A stretch of 64,000 nt of DNA from an uncultured Dehalococcoidia bacterium (GCA_958296225.1 OY282456.1:3814523-3878522), one strand, 5' to 3'; positions 49,723 to 59,487 are shown, counted from the first letter of the stretch. The notes: generated by a model from the letters alone, not told the origin. Numbers and translations: made by a program.

Positions 49723-50826
49723 ATGCCCAACCACCAACGCCTCACCCAAACCCTCATTGACCTCATCCAAATCGACAGCCCCACCGGAGAGGAGGACGCC
49801 ATTGACGCCCACCTCACCGCACGCCTCACTGACCTGGGCGCCGCCGTGCGGCATGACGACTACGGCAATCTGGTCGCCACCCTCTCCGGCAGCAACGGCA
49901 ATGCCAACCAACCGCCCGTTATGCTGTCCGCCCATATGGACACCGTGGAGCCGGGGCGGGGTATCAAGCCCGTGCTGGATGCTGACGGCGATACCCTTCG
50001 CTCGGACGGCTCTACCATCCTCGGCGGCGACTGCAAAGCCGGCATCGCCATCGTGATGGAAGGGCTGACGGCGGCCATTGAATCCGGCGGCCCGCGCCGG
50101 CCCGTGCAGGTGGTGTTTTCACGGGCCGAGGAGGGCGGGCTGAACGGCGCGCGCAATCTTGATTTCTCGCTAATCACGGCCCAAAGCGGCATCGTGTTTG
50201 ACGGCGAGGGGCCGGTCAGCCGTATTTGCGTGGGCGCGCCGGCGCAGAACATTGTCCAGTGCCACATCACCGGCGTCGCCGCCCACGCCGGCCTGGAACC
50301 GGAAAACGGCACATCGGCCCTGCTGGTCGCCGCCAATATCCTCACCAGGCTGCCGCTGGGCCGGATCGATTACGAAACCACCAGCAACATCGGGGTGCTG
50401 CAGGGCGGCCTGAAACGCAACATCATCCCGGAGCAGGCTGATATGGACGGCGAATTGCGCTCCCGGGACCAGGCCAAGCTGGAGAACTATACCGCCGAGT
50501 TTCGCCGCGCCTTTGACCAGGCCGCCGCCCTGTATCCCCAGGCCAAAATTGACCTCAACATCCGGAGTCAATACCAAGCCTACCGGATACCCGAAGGCCA
50601 CCCGGCCCTCAGCGACATTGCCCGCGCCGTAACCGGCGCCGGCCTGACGCCCACAATGGAAACCACGGGCGGCGGCTCCGATGCCAACGTGTTCCTGGAG
50701 CACGGCATCAGCGCGCTGCCCGTCGGCATCGGGGTTCGGGACTTTCATACCACCCGGGAAACCGCCAGCCTCAGCGAAATCTACGATGCCGCCCGCGTCT
50801 GCCAGGCGTTCATCACCCCATCCTGA
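49723..50826 (+). CDS. M20 family zinc peptidase (peptidase T-like)
   Basis: 367 aa. Zinc ligands and catalytic residues: 'MLSAHMDTVEPGRG' (His, Asp), 'TILGGDCKAGIAIVMEG' (bridging Asp), 'VFSRAEEGGLNGARNL' (catalytic Glu plus ligand Glu), 'IVFDGEGPVSRIC' (Asp), 'TTGGGSDANVFLEHG' and final 'DFHTTRETA' (His). A dimerisation lid domain sits between 180 and 290 ('APAQNIVQCHITGVAAHAGL'). Likely an aminopeptidase or related deacylase acting on small peptides. No SD-like site is strong; ATG 49723 fits the family N-terminus 'LTQTLIDLIQIDSPTGEE'. Confidence 0.88.
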   Translation: MPNHQRLTQTLIDLIQIDSPTGEEDAIDAHLTARLTDLGAAVRHDDYGNLVATLSGSNGNANQPPVMLSAHMDTVEPGRGIKPVLDADGDTLRSDGSTILGGDCKAGIAIVMEGLTAAIESGGPRRPVQVVFSRAEEGGLNGARNLDFSLITAQSGIVFDGEGPVSRICVGAPAQNIVQCHITGVAAHAGLEPENGTSALLVAANILTRLPLGRIDYETTSNIGVLQGGLKRNIIPEQADMDGELRSRDQAKLENYTAEFRRAFDQAAALYPQAKIDLNIRSQYQAYRIPEGHPALSDIARAVTGAGLTPTMETTGGGSDANVFLEHGISALPVGIGVRDFHTTRETASLSEIYDAARVCQAFITPS

Positions 50827-50879
50827 ACGCGCCCCCCGGCCAGTAGCCAACATTGCAGCCAACCGCGCAACGGGGATGC

Positions 50880-50908
50880 TTGACAGTATCGCCGCGGTTC
50901 GCTAAATT
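50880..50908 (+). promoter_or_regulatory. Promoter of the polyprenyl synthase/hopanoid cluster
   Basis: TTGACA (50880-50885), 17-base spacer, TAAATT (50903-50908). Predicted start point about 50915. It lies before the first gene of a long co-oriented run and may drive all of it. Confidence 0.65.
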
Positions 50909-50995
50909 TTGACGTCGTTGGAACAGCTGGCCCCTACCCGCGAAACGGCGCGCCGCGCTTACCCACCATTCCTACCGCTCGGCAGGCTACCGATA

Positions 50996-52105
50996 ATGGG
51001 CACCACACCAACCGCCTCAGCAGCGACCCGCCAACCGGGCCGTCTCCAAAGCGACACCGCGTCAGGCGTTGGCCCCAGCCTGCCCGCAATGTTTGACCGC
51101 TATCGCGCCGATCTGGAAGATGCCCTGTCGAACGCCGTTCCGCCGCTGGAAAGCCACGCTGTTAACACTCTGCTGCGCTATCATCTTGGCTGGTCTGACC
51201 GGCACGGCGTCCCGTCGCCTTCTCCGGCCTCCCAGGGCAAAGCCCTGCGCCCTACCCTCTGTATGTTCGCTTGCGAGGCGTGCCACGGCGAACCGCGCCA
51301 GGCCGCTCAGGCCGCCGCTGCCCTGGAGCTGATTCACAACTTTTCCCTGCTGCACGACGACATCCAGGACCAGGGAGCGGAACGACGCCACCAGCCTACC
51401 GTGTGGGCCGTCTGGGGGACCAGGCCGGCGCTGGTAGCCGGCGACGCTATGCAAGCCATCGGCGATATGACCGCGCTGCATACCGGGGACGGCGTTCCCG
51501 CCGCTACCGCCATCCGGGTTTCCGGGTTATTGACCCAGGCTTATCTGGAGATGATTGAGGGGCAATGCCGGGACTTGCAATTTGAGCAGCGCGCCACCAT
51601 CGGCGCCGATGAGTACCTGGATATGATTGCCCTTAAAACCGGCGCTCTGATCCGCAGCAGCCTGGTCATCGGCGCCACCATCGCCACCAACGATGCCCAA
51701 ACCGGCGACGGCGTGGCCCGTTTCGGCCGGGCCATTGGGCGCCTTTTCCAGATTCGGGATGACTACCTCGGCATCTGGGGCGATGAGGCGGTCACCGGGA
51801 AATCCACCGACAGCGACATCGTGCAGCGCAAGAAGAGCTACCCCATCGTGTACGCCTTCCAGCAAGCCGCCGGGGCCAGCCGGGACGAACTGCTGCGCCT
51901 CTACGCTCAGGAAACCCTGGACGAGTCCGACGTGGAGCAGGTTATGGCAATCCTTGACGACCTCGGCGCCGCCGAACAAACCGACGCCCTTACCGAAATG
52001 ACCGCCGAGGAAGGACGCTCAGCCCTGGCCATGCTGGAACTCCCCCCCTGGGCCGCCGAAGACGCCGCCAATCTCATCGACTTCATGGCGTACCGCCTGT
52101 TCTAA
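50996..52105 (+). CDS. Polyprenyl (farnesyl/geranylgeranyl-type) diphosphate synthase
   Basis: Chain-elongating trans-prenyl transferase that supplies the C15 precursor of squalene. First Asp-rich motif 'FSLLHDDIQDQGAERRHQP' (DDxxD), second 'LFQIRDDYLGIWGD' (DDxxG), and 'LIRSSLVIGATIATND' between. The chain-length position five residues before DDxxD is Phe/Ser-like ('NFSLLHDD'), compatible with a C15-C20 product, but this is only a rule of thumb. ATG 50996 is chosen; a TTG at 50918 is an alternative close to the predicted transcript start. 369 aa with a low-complexity N-terminal part. First gene in the hopanoid cluster. Confidence 0.88.
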   Translation: MGTTPTASAATRQPGRLQSDTASGVGPSLPAMFDRYRADLEDALSNAVPPLESHAVNTLLRYHLGWSDRHGVPSPSPASQGKALRPTLCMFACEACHGEPRQAAQAAAALELIHNFSLLHDDIQDQGAERRHQPTVWAVWGTRPALVAGDAMQAIGDMTALHTGDGVPAATAIRVSGLLTQAYLEMIEGQCRDLQFEQRATIGADEYLDMIALKTGALIRSSLVIGATIATNDAQTGDGVARFGRAIGRLFQIRDDYLGIWGDEAVTGKSTDSDIVQRKKSYPIVYAFQQAAGASRDELLRLYAQETLDESDVEQVMAILDDLGAAEQTDALTEMTAEEGRSALAMLELPPWAAEDAANLIDFMAYRLF

Positions 52106-52142
52106 CGCGCAACCCGGCATACCTAATTTGGAGACCATAAAC

Positions 52143-53219
52143 ATGGCGCAAACGCATAAGGATTCAGCCACGGCCATCAAACCGGCCAAACGGCCCGTGG
52201 AGCTGGGCGTGCGCATGGGTTGGTACATCCTCAAAAACCGGCTGCGGGGCCGCAAGCGTTTTCCCCTGGTAACGATGCTGGAGCCGCTGGAAATGTGCAA
52301 CCTGGCCTGCATCGGCTGCGGGCGCATCCGGGAGTATCGCGGCGTGCTGGACCAGATGATGCCGGTTGACGAAGCGTTGGCCGCCGTCCACAATTCCGGG
52401 GCGCCCATTGTGTCCATCGCCGGCGGCGAGCCTACCATCCATCCCCAAATCGACGAAATCATCAACACCCTGGTGGCCGGAAAATACTTCGTCTATTGCT
52501 GCACCAACGCCCTGCTGCTGCCCCGGATGCTGGAGAAAATCCCGCCTTCAAAGTATTTCTGCTGGGTCATCCACATGGACGGCATGGCCGCAAAGCACGA
52601 TGAATCGGTGGCGCGGGCCGGCGTGTTCCAGCGGGCCGTTGACGGTATCCAGATGGCCGTGGCGCGGGGGTATCGGGTCTGCACCAACACCACCGTTTTT
52701 CGCAACAGCGACGTTGAAGATTTGCGCGAGATGTTCCGCTACGTCAGCGATTTGGGGGTGGAAGGCTCCATGATTTCGCCGGGCTACGACTTTGAGGACG
52801 CCCCCGACCAGGACCTGTTTCTCACCCGGCAGGAATCCCGGAGCGTGTTCCGCAACCTTCTGGACCCGACCCGTATGGAGGGTATGCGCTTCTACAACAA
52901 CCCTCTCTACCTGAACTTCCTGCGCGGGGAGCGGGAATACCAGTGCACGGCGTGGTCGAACCCGACCTACACCGTTATGGGCTGGCGCAAACCCTGCTAC
53001 CCGCTGGCCGACGAGCATACGGACGAAATTGAAGACCTGTACGAACCCCGCCTCTGGGAAGAGCAGTACGGCGTGGGCCGGGACCCCCGCTGCAACAACT
53101 GCATGATGCACTGCGGCTTTGAGTCGGCTACGATTTTCAACGCCATCGGCAAGCCGCGGGAGTGGGTGACTTTCATCAAATCCGGCGCGGCCCACAAGGG
53201 AGGCATCAGCGTCGGTTAG
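52143..53219 (+). CDS. hpnH: Hopanoid biosynthesis radical SAM protein HpnH
   Basis: Radical SAM enzyme that adds the 5'-deoxyadenosyl group to diploptene/hopene to make adenosylhopane. The cluster is bound by 'EMCNLACIGCGRIREYRG' (CxxxCxxC, about residue 50-60). Other features: 'SIAGGEPTIHPQIDEIIN' (GGEP motif), 'VIHMDGMAAKHDES', 'RVCTNTTVFRNSDVEDLREM' and C-terminal Cys residues in 'DPRCNNCMMHCGFES' . ATG 52143 is preceded by TTTGGAG. 358 aa. hpnG follows 13 bases later. Confidence 0.95.
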   Translation: MAQTHKDSATAIKPAKRPVELGVRMGWYILKNRLRGRKRFPLVTMLEPLEMCNLACIGCGRIREYRGVLDQMMPVDEALAAVHNSGAPIVSIAGGEPTIHPQIDEIINTLVAGKYFVYCCTNALLLPRMLEKIPPSKYFCWVIHMDGMAAKHDESVARAGVFQRAVDGIQMAVARGYRVCTNTTVFRNSDVEDLREMFRYVSDLGVEGSMISPGYDFEDAPDQDLFLTRQESRSVFRNLLDPTRMEGMRFYNNPLYLNFLRGEREYQCTAWSNPTYTVMGWRKPCYPLADEHTDEIEDLYEPRLWEEQYGVGRDPRCNNCMMHCGFESATIFNAIGKPREWVTFIKSGAAHKGGISVG

Positions 53220-53232
53220 CGGACGTGAACCT

Positions 53233-53943
53233 GTGCTGATGCTTGCCATAGCAGCGCCCATGGCCACCGAACTGGCCGGCATCCGTCGGGCCGTCCGCAA
53301 CCCCGCCGGTTGCGGCGTAGCATTTCACGTCACCGGCGTCGGCCAGGGGGCCACCGTGGCCAATATCGCGCGCATCGCGGCCGGCCGGCCGGATGCGCTG
53401 ATTATGGCCGGCTTTTGCGGCGCCGCCGACCCTGCCTTGCGCACGGGCGACCTGCACATAGCCAGCGCGTTCCAGCGCGCCGGCCGGCCGGATGGCATCG
53501 CCGCCGCGGCCGGCTGGTCAACTCGCATCGCCGCTGCCGCCCGCCAAACGGGCGTCCACGCCGTCACCGAACCCTCGGCCACCGTCGGCGGTATCGCCAA
53601 CCCGCAGGTTAAAGCAGCCGCGCGCCGGGACGCCGGGGCCGCATCGGTAAATATGGAAGACTATTGGGCGGCGGGCGTGGCCGCGGCGGCGGGCGTTCCT
53701 TTCGCGTCGGTGCGCGCCGTGCTGGATACGGCCATTGAGGAGCTGCCGGCCTACCTGGCCGGCGCCGGCGATAATCCGGCGCGCATCGCCTGGAGCCTGG
53801 CCGCGCATCCCGGCCGCGCCCCCGGCCTGCTGCGTCTGGCCCGGCAATCGTATATGGCGCGGCGCAGCCTCACCCGGTGCCTGCTGGCCGCCATCAGTGT
53901 CCTGGCCGCGCCCGAACCGGCGCTCACGGCGGCGGCGCGATGA
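53233..53943 (+). CDS. hpnG: Hopanoid-associated nucleoside phosphorylase HpnG
   Basis: Removes adenine from adenosylhopane to give phosphoribosylhopane. Nucleoside-phosphorylase-like fold of 236 aa: N-terminal 'MLAIAAPMATELAGIRRAVR' and 'VTGVGQGATVANIARIAAG' (Gly-rich phosphate loop), 'ALIMAGFCGAADPALRTGDL', and the ribose/base-contact segment 'AASVNMEDYWAAGVAAAAGV' (ME motif). GTG 53233 is the start used; ATG 53239 is possible. It ends in the ATGA overlap with hpnA, so translation is coupled. Confidence 0.87.
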   Translation: MLMLAIAAPMATELAGIRRAVRNPAGCGVAFHVTGVGQGATVANIARIAAGRPDALIMAGFCGAADPALRTGDLHIASAFQRAGRPDGIAAAAGWSTRIAAAARQTGVHAVTEPSATVGGIANPQVKAAARRDAGAASVNMEDYWAAGVAAAAGVPFASVRAVLDTAIEELPAYLAGAGDNPARIAWSLAAHPGRAPGLLRLARQSYMARRSLTRCLLAAISVLAAPEPALTAAAR

Positions 53944-54944
53944 CCACGCTGGTAACCGGCGCTACCGGCTTCATCGGCGGCAACCTGGCCCGCGCTCTGT
54001 CCAAGCGCGGCGAGGACGCGCGCGCCCTGGTCAGGCCCGCCGCCAACGACCTGGCCATTCACGATACGAAGGTTAAGCAAATGCCCGGCGACTTGCTGGA
54101 CATTGATTCCCTGAGTCGCGCCATAACCGGCTGCGATACGGTTTATCATTGCGCCGCTACCTATTCGTTCTGGTCGCGCCGTCCCGCCGACATTTACCGG
54201 ACCAACGTTGCCGGCACGCAAAACCTGCTCAACGTCGCGCGTCAGGCCGGCGTGCGCCGGGTGGTGTTCACCAGTTCGGTCGCCACCATCGGACTGCCCA
54301 GCGCCGGCGCAGCATCACCCCGGCAACAGCTGGGCGACGAAGACATCCCGCCGGCTCCGTCCCATCTTATCGGCCACTACAAACAGTCCAAGTATCAAGC
54401 CGAGCAACTTGCCCTGGCCGCCAACGGCGATGACCTTGAAGTCGTGGTCGTCAACCCCTGCGCCCCCGTGGGCAAGTGGGATGTCAAGCCAACGCCCACC
54501 GGACGCATTCCCCTGGACTTCGCGCGCGGCCGCATCCCCGGTTACCTGGCCACCGGGATGAACCTGGTGGACGTTGCCGACGTGGCCCAGGGCCACATTA
54601 TGGCGATGGAGCGGGGCCGGCCAGGTGAGCGCTACATTCTGGGCCACCGCAACCTGACGCTGCGCCAGGTGTTCGGGATGCTGGCCGCCATCACGGGCCG
54701 GCGCGCGCCGCGTCTCCGTTTTCCCTATTGGCTCATCATCGGCGCCGCCTACTGCGACCAGTGGCTGGAAAGCGGTATTATGCGCCGCGAACCGGCCATC
54801 CCGGTAGAAGGCATCAAAATCGCCAGACGCCCCATGTACGTCAGCAGCCGGAAAGCCGTCAGCGAACTGGGGCTGCCGCAAAGCCCGGTGGAGGCAGCTT
54901 TGGAAAAGGCCATCCGCTGGTTCACCGATTACGGCTATTTGTAA
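53940..54944 (+). CDS. hpnA: Hopanoid-associated sugar epimerase HpnA (NAD-dependent)
   Basis: Extended short-chain dehydrogenase, 334 aa. Rossmann start 'TLVTGATGFIGGNLARALSK' (GxxGxxG), 'YHCAATYSFWSRRPADIYRT' and the catalytic 'IGHYKQSKYQAEQLAL' (YxxxK; Tyr 150, Lys 154 region) with Ser in 'VVFTSSVATIG'. 'YPVRRP/YKMNPY'-type substrate region is less clear. HpnA relatives are commonly found in hopanoid clusters; the exact reaction is uncertain. ATG overlaps the hpnG stop. Confidence 0.87.
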   Translation: MTTLVTGATGFIGGNLARALSKRGEDARALVRPAANDLAIHDTKVKQMPGDLLDIDSLSRAITGCDTVYHCAATYSFWSRRPADIYRTNVAGTQNLLNVARQAGVRRVVFTSSVATIGLPSAGAASPRQQLGDEDIPPAPSHLIGHYKQSKYQAEQLALAANGDDLEVVVVNPCAPVGKWDVKPTPTGRIPLDFARGRIPGYLATGMNLVDVADVAQGHIMAMERGRPGERYILGHRNLTLRQVFGMLAAITGRRAPRLRFPYWLIIGAAYCDQWLESGIMRREPAIPVEGIKIARRPMYVSSRKAVSELGLPQSPVEAALEKAIRWFTDYGYL

Positions 54945-54971
54945 AATCCGCGCCAATTAACTTTACCAATT

Positions 54972-57050
54972 ATGCTACAACAGGCAACCTCCCAAACCAT
55001 CAGCGACGGGCCGGCCCCGTCGCCGGCAGCAGTTGATTCCGCCATTGCCAGGCTACAGGAGTATTTCCGCAGCATTCAGAACGTGCTGGGGTACTGGTGG
55101 GGCGAGCTGGAATCCAACAACACGATGGAAGCGGAATACGTGATGCTGTCGCGCTTTCTCGGCCACCACAACCCGGAACGCGAGGAGTACATCGTCAACT
55201 ACCTGCTCAGCAAGCAACAGGACGACGGTTCCTGGCCCATCTACTACGGGGCGCCCGGCGACTTGTCCACGTCCGTAGAGTGTTACTTTGCCCTGAAACT
55301 CTGCGGCGAGAATCCCGACTCCGACCCGATGCGCCGCGCGCGCGAGTTTATCCTGGCCCGTGGCGGCATCCCCCGGGCCCGTATGTTCACCCGCATCTGG
55401 CTGGCCCTGTTCGGGCAGTGGGAGTGGGACGGCACGCCCCGCCTGCCCACTGAAATGATTCTGATTCCTTACTGGGCGCCCTTCAGCATCTATCGCTTTG
55501 CCAGCTGGGCCCGGGGCTGCATCGTGCCCTTGTCCATCGTGCTGTCCCGCCGGCCCGTTTGCCCCCTACCGCCGGAGCAGGCCATTGACGAGCTGCTGCC
55601 CAACGGACGTTCCGGCACCGACTACTCGCTGCCCGCGCCCCCCGGGTTCAACCTGCCCCGCCTGGTGCATCTCGCCGAGCAAACCGTCGGCTCAATATAC
55701 AACCGCATCCGCTTTAACCCGTTCCGCAAGTGGGCGGAGCAGAAAGCCATTCGCTGGATTCTGGAGCATCAGGAAGACGACGGCAGCTGGGGCGGCATAC
55801 AACCGCCCTGGGTGTACAGCCTGATAGCGCTCAGCGTGTGCGGTTTTGCAAACGACCATCCGGCCATGAGGCGCGGTTTTGAGGGACTGGACGGCTTCGG
55901 TATCCAGAAAGGCGACCGCTGGACCATACAAGGCTGCATCTCTCCCGTTTGGGACACTTGCTTAATCGTCCAGGGTCTTGCTGAGAGCGGCGTGCCGCCT
56001 GCTGACCCGATGCTCGAATCGGCCACCCGCTGGCTTGTGGACAAACAAATCCTGGTCGGCGGCGATTGGCAAGTGCAGGCCCGGCAACTCCAGCCCGGCG
56101 GCTGGGCCTTCGAGTTCTACAATAATTACTATCCCGACATCGACGACACCGCTGAGGTTGTGCTGGCGCTGCGATTGGGCGAACTGCCCGAAAAGGAGGA
56201 CTATCTGCGCCGGCAGGCCATCACCCGCGCCCTCAACTGGGTGGCCGGTATGCAGAATCGGGACGGCGGCTGGGCCTCTTTTGACAAAAATAACAACCAC
56301 GGTTATGTCACCGCGCTGACTTTCAGCGACTTTGGCGAAGTGCTGGACCCGTCCAGCGCCGACGTTACCGCCCACGTACTGGAAATGTACGGCAAACTGG
56401 GCCATAAAACCGACAACCGTTCCCTGCAAGCCGCCTATCGCTACCTGCGCTCCGAACAGGAAGACAACGGCAGCTGGTTCGGCAGGTGGGGGGTCAACTA
56501 TATCTACGGCCTCGGAGCGGTGCTGCCCGCTCTGGAAGCGGCCGGCGAGGATATGAACCAGCCCTACGTGCGCCGCGCCGTCCAGTGGCTCATCACCCAT
56601 CAGAACGCGGATGGCGGCTGGGGTGAGTCCTGCGCCTCTTACATCGATCCGGCCCAGCATGGCGTTGGGCCCAGCACCGCCTCCCAGACCGCCTGGGCCG
56701 TGATGGCGTTAGTGGCCGCCGGGCAGGCCGACAGCCCGTCCGCGCATCGCGGCGTCCGATACCTGCTCGCAACCCAACGGCCCGACGGCGATTGGGACGA
56801 ACCCTATTTCACCGGCGCCGGCTTCCCCGGCTATCGGAAAGGGGCGCGCGTCAATCGGGTTCCCCAGCCCGGCGAGCGCGGTTTCCAGGGGGCGGAGCTA
56901 TCCGCCGGCTTTATGATTAACTACCACCTCTACCGGAACGCCTGGCCCCTCATCGCCCTGGCGCGCTACCGTACCCGGATGCGGGCCGGCTCCGGCCCGG
57001 CCCATCCGCAGCGCAATGGCCACCAACCCGGCAACGCGCCCCAACTCTAA
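54972..57050 (+). CDS. shc: Squalene-hopene cyclase
   Basis: Cyclises squalene to hopene/hopanol at the membrane. 692 aa, within the normal range. The acid motif 'YPDIDDTAEVVL' gives DIDDTA at residues 389-394 (general acid Asp). Multiple QW repeats are visible: 'QQDDGSWPIYYG', 'HQEDDGSWGGIQPP', 'NRDGGWASFDKNN', 'EQEDNGSWFGRWGVNYIYG', 'QNADGGWGESCASY', 'QRPDGDWDEPYFTG'. 'GWAFEFYNNYYPD' before the acid motif is also conserved. No clear ribosome site; ATG 54972 is 28 bases after hpnA. It lies between the hpnH/G/A and the hpnC/D/E parts. Confidence 0.96.
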   Translation: MLQQATSQTISDGPAPSPAAVDSAIARLQEYFRSIQNVLGYWWGELESNNTMEAEYVMLSRFLGHHNPEREEYIVNYLLSKQQDDGSWPIYYGAPGDLSTSVECYFALKLCGENPDSDPMRRAREFILARGGIPRARMFTRIWLALFGQWEWDGTPRLPTEMILIPYWAPFSIYRFASWARGCIVPLSIVLSRRPVCPLPPEQAIDELLPNGRSGTDYSLPAPPGFNLPRLVHLAEQTVGSIYNRIRFNPFRKWAEQKAIRWILEHQEDDGSWGGIQPPWVYSLIALSVCGFANDHPAMRRGFEGLDGFGIQKGDRWTIQGCISPVWDTCLIVQGLAESGVPPADPMLESATRWLVDKQILVGGDWQVQARQLQPGGWAFEFYNNYYPDIDDTAEVVLALRLGELPEKEDYLRRQAITRALNWVAGMQNRDGGWASFDKNNNHGYVTALTFSDFGEVLDPSSADVTAHVLEMYGKLGHKTDNRSLQAAYRYLRSEQEDNGSWFGRWGVNYIYGLGAVLPALEAAGEDMNQPYVRRAVQWLITHQNADGGWGESCASYIDPAQHGVGPSTASQTAWAVMALVAAGQADSPSAHRGVRYLLATQRPDGDWDEPYFTGAGFPGYRKGARVNRVPQPGERGFQGAELSAGFMINYHLYRNAWPLIALARYRTRMRAGSGPAHPQRNGHQPGNAPQL

Positions 57051-57106
57051 ACTGCGCCACCGCATCGCCGTTACATTCCCGCACACCCCTGACGAGCGTG
57101 CCGCCT

Positions 57107-57550
57107 ATGAAAACCAGGAACTTCACCCTCAAAGTGAACACCAAAGACGCGCCCCAATTCATCGACATCACCAGCTGGGTGAAAGAATGCGTCGGCAAAT
57201 CCCGCGTCGGCAACGGCTTCGTGGTCGTGTACTCGCGACACACCACCGCGGCGGTGAAAATCAACGAGAACGAGCCGCTTTTGATTGAGGACATGGCCAG
57301 ATTCCTGGAGCAGATTTGCCCCCGGTACGGCGAATACCGGCACAACGATTTCTCCGTCCGCACCGTGAATATGACCGAGGACGAATCGCCCAACGGCCAC
57401 GCCCACTTGCAGCATTTGATGCTGGGCAGCAGCGAAACCATCCCCCTCATCAACGGCAAGATGCCCTTCGGCCCGTGGCAAAGCATCTTTTTTATCGAAC
57501 TGGACCACCCGCGGCCTCGCGAAGTGATGGTCCAAATCGTCGGCGAATAA
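57107..57550 (+). CDS. YjbQ family (UPF0047) protein
   Basis: Beta-rich trimeric protein of 147 aa. Motifs: 'FVVVYSRHTTAAVKINENEP' near 43, 'YRHNDFSVRTVNMTEDESPN', and 'GHAHLQHLMLGSSETIPLIN' (H..H..) with 'PFGPWQSIFFIELDHPRPRE' at the end. Known relatives have weak thiamine-phosphate-synthase activity and bind phosphate; their real role is unknown. Its place inside the hopanoid cluster, between shc and hpnC, is unusual and suggests co-expression. ATG 57107 chosen over an upstream GTG. Confidence 0.88.
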   Translation: MKTRNFTLKVNTKDAPQFIDITSWVKECVGKSRVGNGFVVVYSRHTTAAVKINENEPLLIEDMARFLEQICPRYGEYRHNDFSVRTVNMTEDESPNGHAHLQHLMLGSSETIPLINGKMPFGPWQSIFFIELDHPRPREVMVQIVGE

Positions 57551-57575
57551 CCGGGCGCGCCAGCCCGGGGCAATT

Positions 57576-58574
57576 ATGTTCACCACAACCGACGCCGACC
57601 ATACCGCCGCAACGCGCCACGGTTCGCGCTACCCGGTGCCGGCCGGCGCGGCGGCCGATGCTTACCGCTACTGCGAGACCCTGGCCCGGTCGCATTATGA
57701 AAACTTCAACGTGGGCGGCCGGATAACCCCCAAAGACAAACTGCCTCATGTTTATGCCATCTACGCCTGGTGCCGGATGGTGGATGACCTGGGCGACGAA
57801 GGGCAGCCCGACGGACATTCTCCAACGGCGCCCGCCGCCGGCCAGCCCGACGCGGCCGTAACCGAGCACCGCCTGACCCGGCTGGATTGGTGGCAATCGG
57901 AGCTCGAAGCCGGCTACGACGGCCAGCCCACCCACCCCATAGCCGTCGCCGTCCAGCACACCGTGGCCAAGTTCAACATACCCCGCGAACCCTTCTTGCG
58001 CCTCATCCAGGCCAACCGCATTGACCAGGGTACGGGCCGGTTTGGAACGATGGACGATGTTTTGAACTACTGCCAATACTCGGCCAACCCGGTGGGCCAC
58101 CTGTTTCTGTATTTGTTCGGCTATAGCGACCCCCAGCGTCAGCGACTGGCCGACTGCACCTGCACCGCGCTGCAACTGACCAACTTCTGGCAGGACGTGG
58201 CCCGCGATTACCGGGAGCGGGGACGTATCTACCTGCCCCAGTCGCATCTGGCGCGGTTTGGCGTCAGCGAGGATGACATTGCCGCCGGAAAGGCTACCGA
58301 CGCATTTCGCGCTCTGTTACGCTGCGAATGCGACGCAGCCATAGAATTGTTCCGACAAGGCGCGCCGTTGGTCGGGATGCTGGACGGCCCGGCGCGGCTG
58401 CCCGTCGCCCTGTTCACCCGCGGCGGCGTAGCCGTGCTGGACGCCATTCGCAAACAGGATTACGATGTTCTGAAGCGCCGTCCCGCCCTTTCCAAACGCC
58501 GCAAAGCATGGCTCCTGGCCTCTGCCTGGCTGGGCAGCAAGTTGGGCCGGGGTTACGGTTTGCCCGCCGCGTGA
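57576..58574 (+). CDS. hpnC: Squalene synthase-type protein HpnC
   Basis: Hydroxysqualene-forming trans-isoprenyl synthase of the hopanoid route. The region 'SHYENFNVGGRITPKDKL' and 'IYAWCRMVDDLGDEG' (first Asp-rich motif, DDxxDE) is the HpnC form, distinct from HpnD below. Second Asp site 'LTNFWQDVARDYRERGRIYL' (D..xxD) about residue 210. 332 aa. Converts presqualene diphosphate to hydroxysqualene with HpnD and HpnE acting before and after. Confidence 0.9.
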   Translation: MFTTTDADHTAATRHGSRYPVPAGAAADAYRYCETLARSHYENFNVGGRITPKDKLPHVYAIYAWCRMVDDLGDEGQPDGHSPTAPAAGQPDAAVTEHRLTRLDWWQSELEAGYDGQPTHPIAVAVQHTVAKFNIPREPFLRLIQANRIDQGTGRFGTMDDVLNYCQYSANPVGHLFLYLFGYSDPQRQRLADCTCTALQLTNFWQDVARDYRERGRIYLPQSHLARFGVSEDDIAAGKATDAFRALLRCECDAAIELFRQGAPLVGMLDGPARLPVALFTRGGVAVLDAIRKQDYDVLKRRPALSKRRKAWLLASAWLGSKLGRGYGLPAA

Positions 58575-58590
58575 TTCCGAACCGATTCCA

Positions 58591-59487
58591 ATGACCAGGC
58601 CCGCGCCCGCCGCAGCGACGCCGTCACCCCAGGCTCTGGCCGCCGCCTACGAGGAATGCCGGCGGGTGACCCGTCGGGAAGCCCGCAATTTCTACTTCGC
58701 CTTTTTGACGCTGCCCGCCCGACAGCGCCGCGCCATCTACGTCGCCTACACGTTCTGCCGTTACTGCGACGACTCGGTTGACGCCGAAGGGGCCCACGGC
58801 CAGAAACTGGAGCGCATCGGCCACCTGCGCCAAATGCTGGATGCAGCCTACTCCGGTCAAGCGGCGCAGCCCCTGTTCATCGGCCTGGCCGACGTGGCGA
58901 CAACCTATCGCATCCCGCAGGAATACTTCCAGGAAGTCCTCAACGGCGTTGAATCCGACCTGGTAAAGACCCGGTACGCCAACTTTGAGGAACTGCGCCG
59001 CTACTGCTATCAGGTAGCGTCCGCCGTGGGCCTTATCTGCATCCACATATTCGGCTATCGCGGCGGCGCGGCGGCCCGCGAGCGAGCCATTGACCTCGGT
59101 CTGGCGATGCAGCTGACCAATATCTGCCGCGACGTGCGCGAGGATTGGGAGTTGGGCCGGGTCTATTTGCCACAGGATGAGATGGCCCGGTTCGGCGTAT
59201 CCGAATCCGACATCGCCGCCGGCAAGATAACCGACGGGTTCGCCAGCCTGCTGCAGTTTGAGATTGACCGGGCGCGCGAGCATTTTGCCAGCGGACGCCG
59301 GCTGCTGCCCTATCTGCCCCGTGGTTCCCGCGCCTGTCCGGCCGCCCTCGGCCTCATTTACGGCGGCGTCCTGAACAAAATTGAGAGGGCCGGCTATGAC
59401 GTATTCCGCGAACGCATCGGCCTGAGCAAAGGCGAAAAGCTGCGGCTTATGGCCCGGGCCTGGCTCACCGGGCCCCTGTGGCAGTGA
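58591..59487 (+). CDS. hpnD: Presqualene diphosphate synthase HpnD
   Basis: Joins two farnesyl diphosphates to presqualene diphosphate. Motif 'REARNFYFAFLTLPARQRRA' and 'TFCRYCDDSVD' (first Asp site DDxxD) identify the HpnD side; 'ICRDVREDWELGRVYLPQDE' is the second Asp site. 298 aa. Starts 16 bases after hpnC; its stop overlaps hpnE by 10 bases, so the three genes are closely coupled. Confidence 0.92.
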   Translation: MTRPAPAAATPSPQALAAAYEECRRVTRREARNFYFAFLTLPARQRRAIYVAYTFCRYCDDSVDAEGAHGQKLERIGHLRQMLDAAYSGQAAQPLFIGLADVATTYRIPQEYFQEVLNGVESDLVKTRYANFEELRRYCYQVASAVGLICIHIFGYRGGAAARERAIDLGLAMQLTNICRDVREDWELGRVYLPQDEMARFGVSESDIAAGKITDGFASLLQFEIDRAREHFASGRRLLPYLPRGSRACPAALGLIYGGVLNKIERAGYDVFRERIGLSKGEKLRLMARAWLTGPLWQ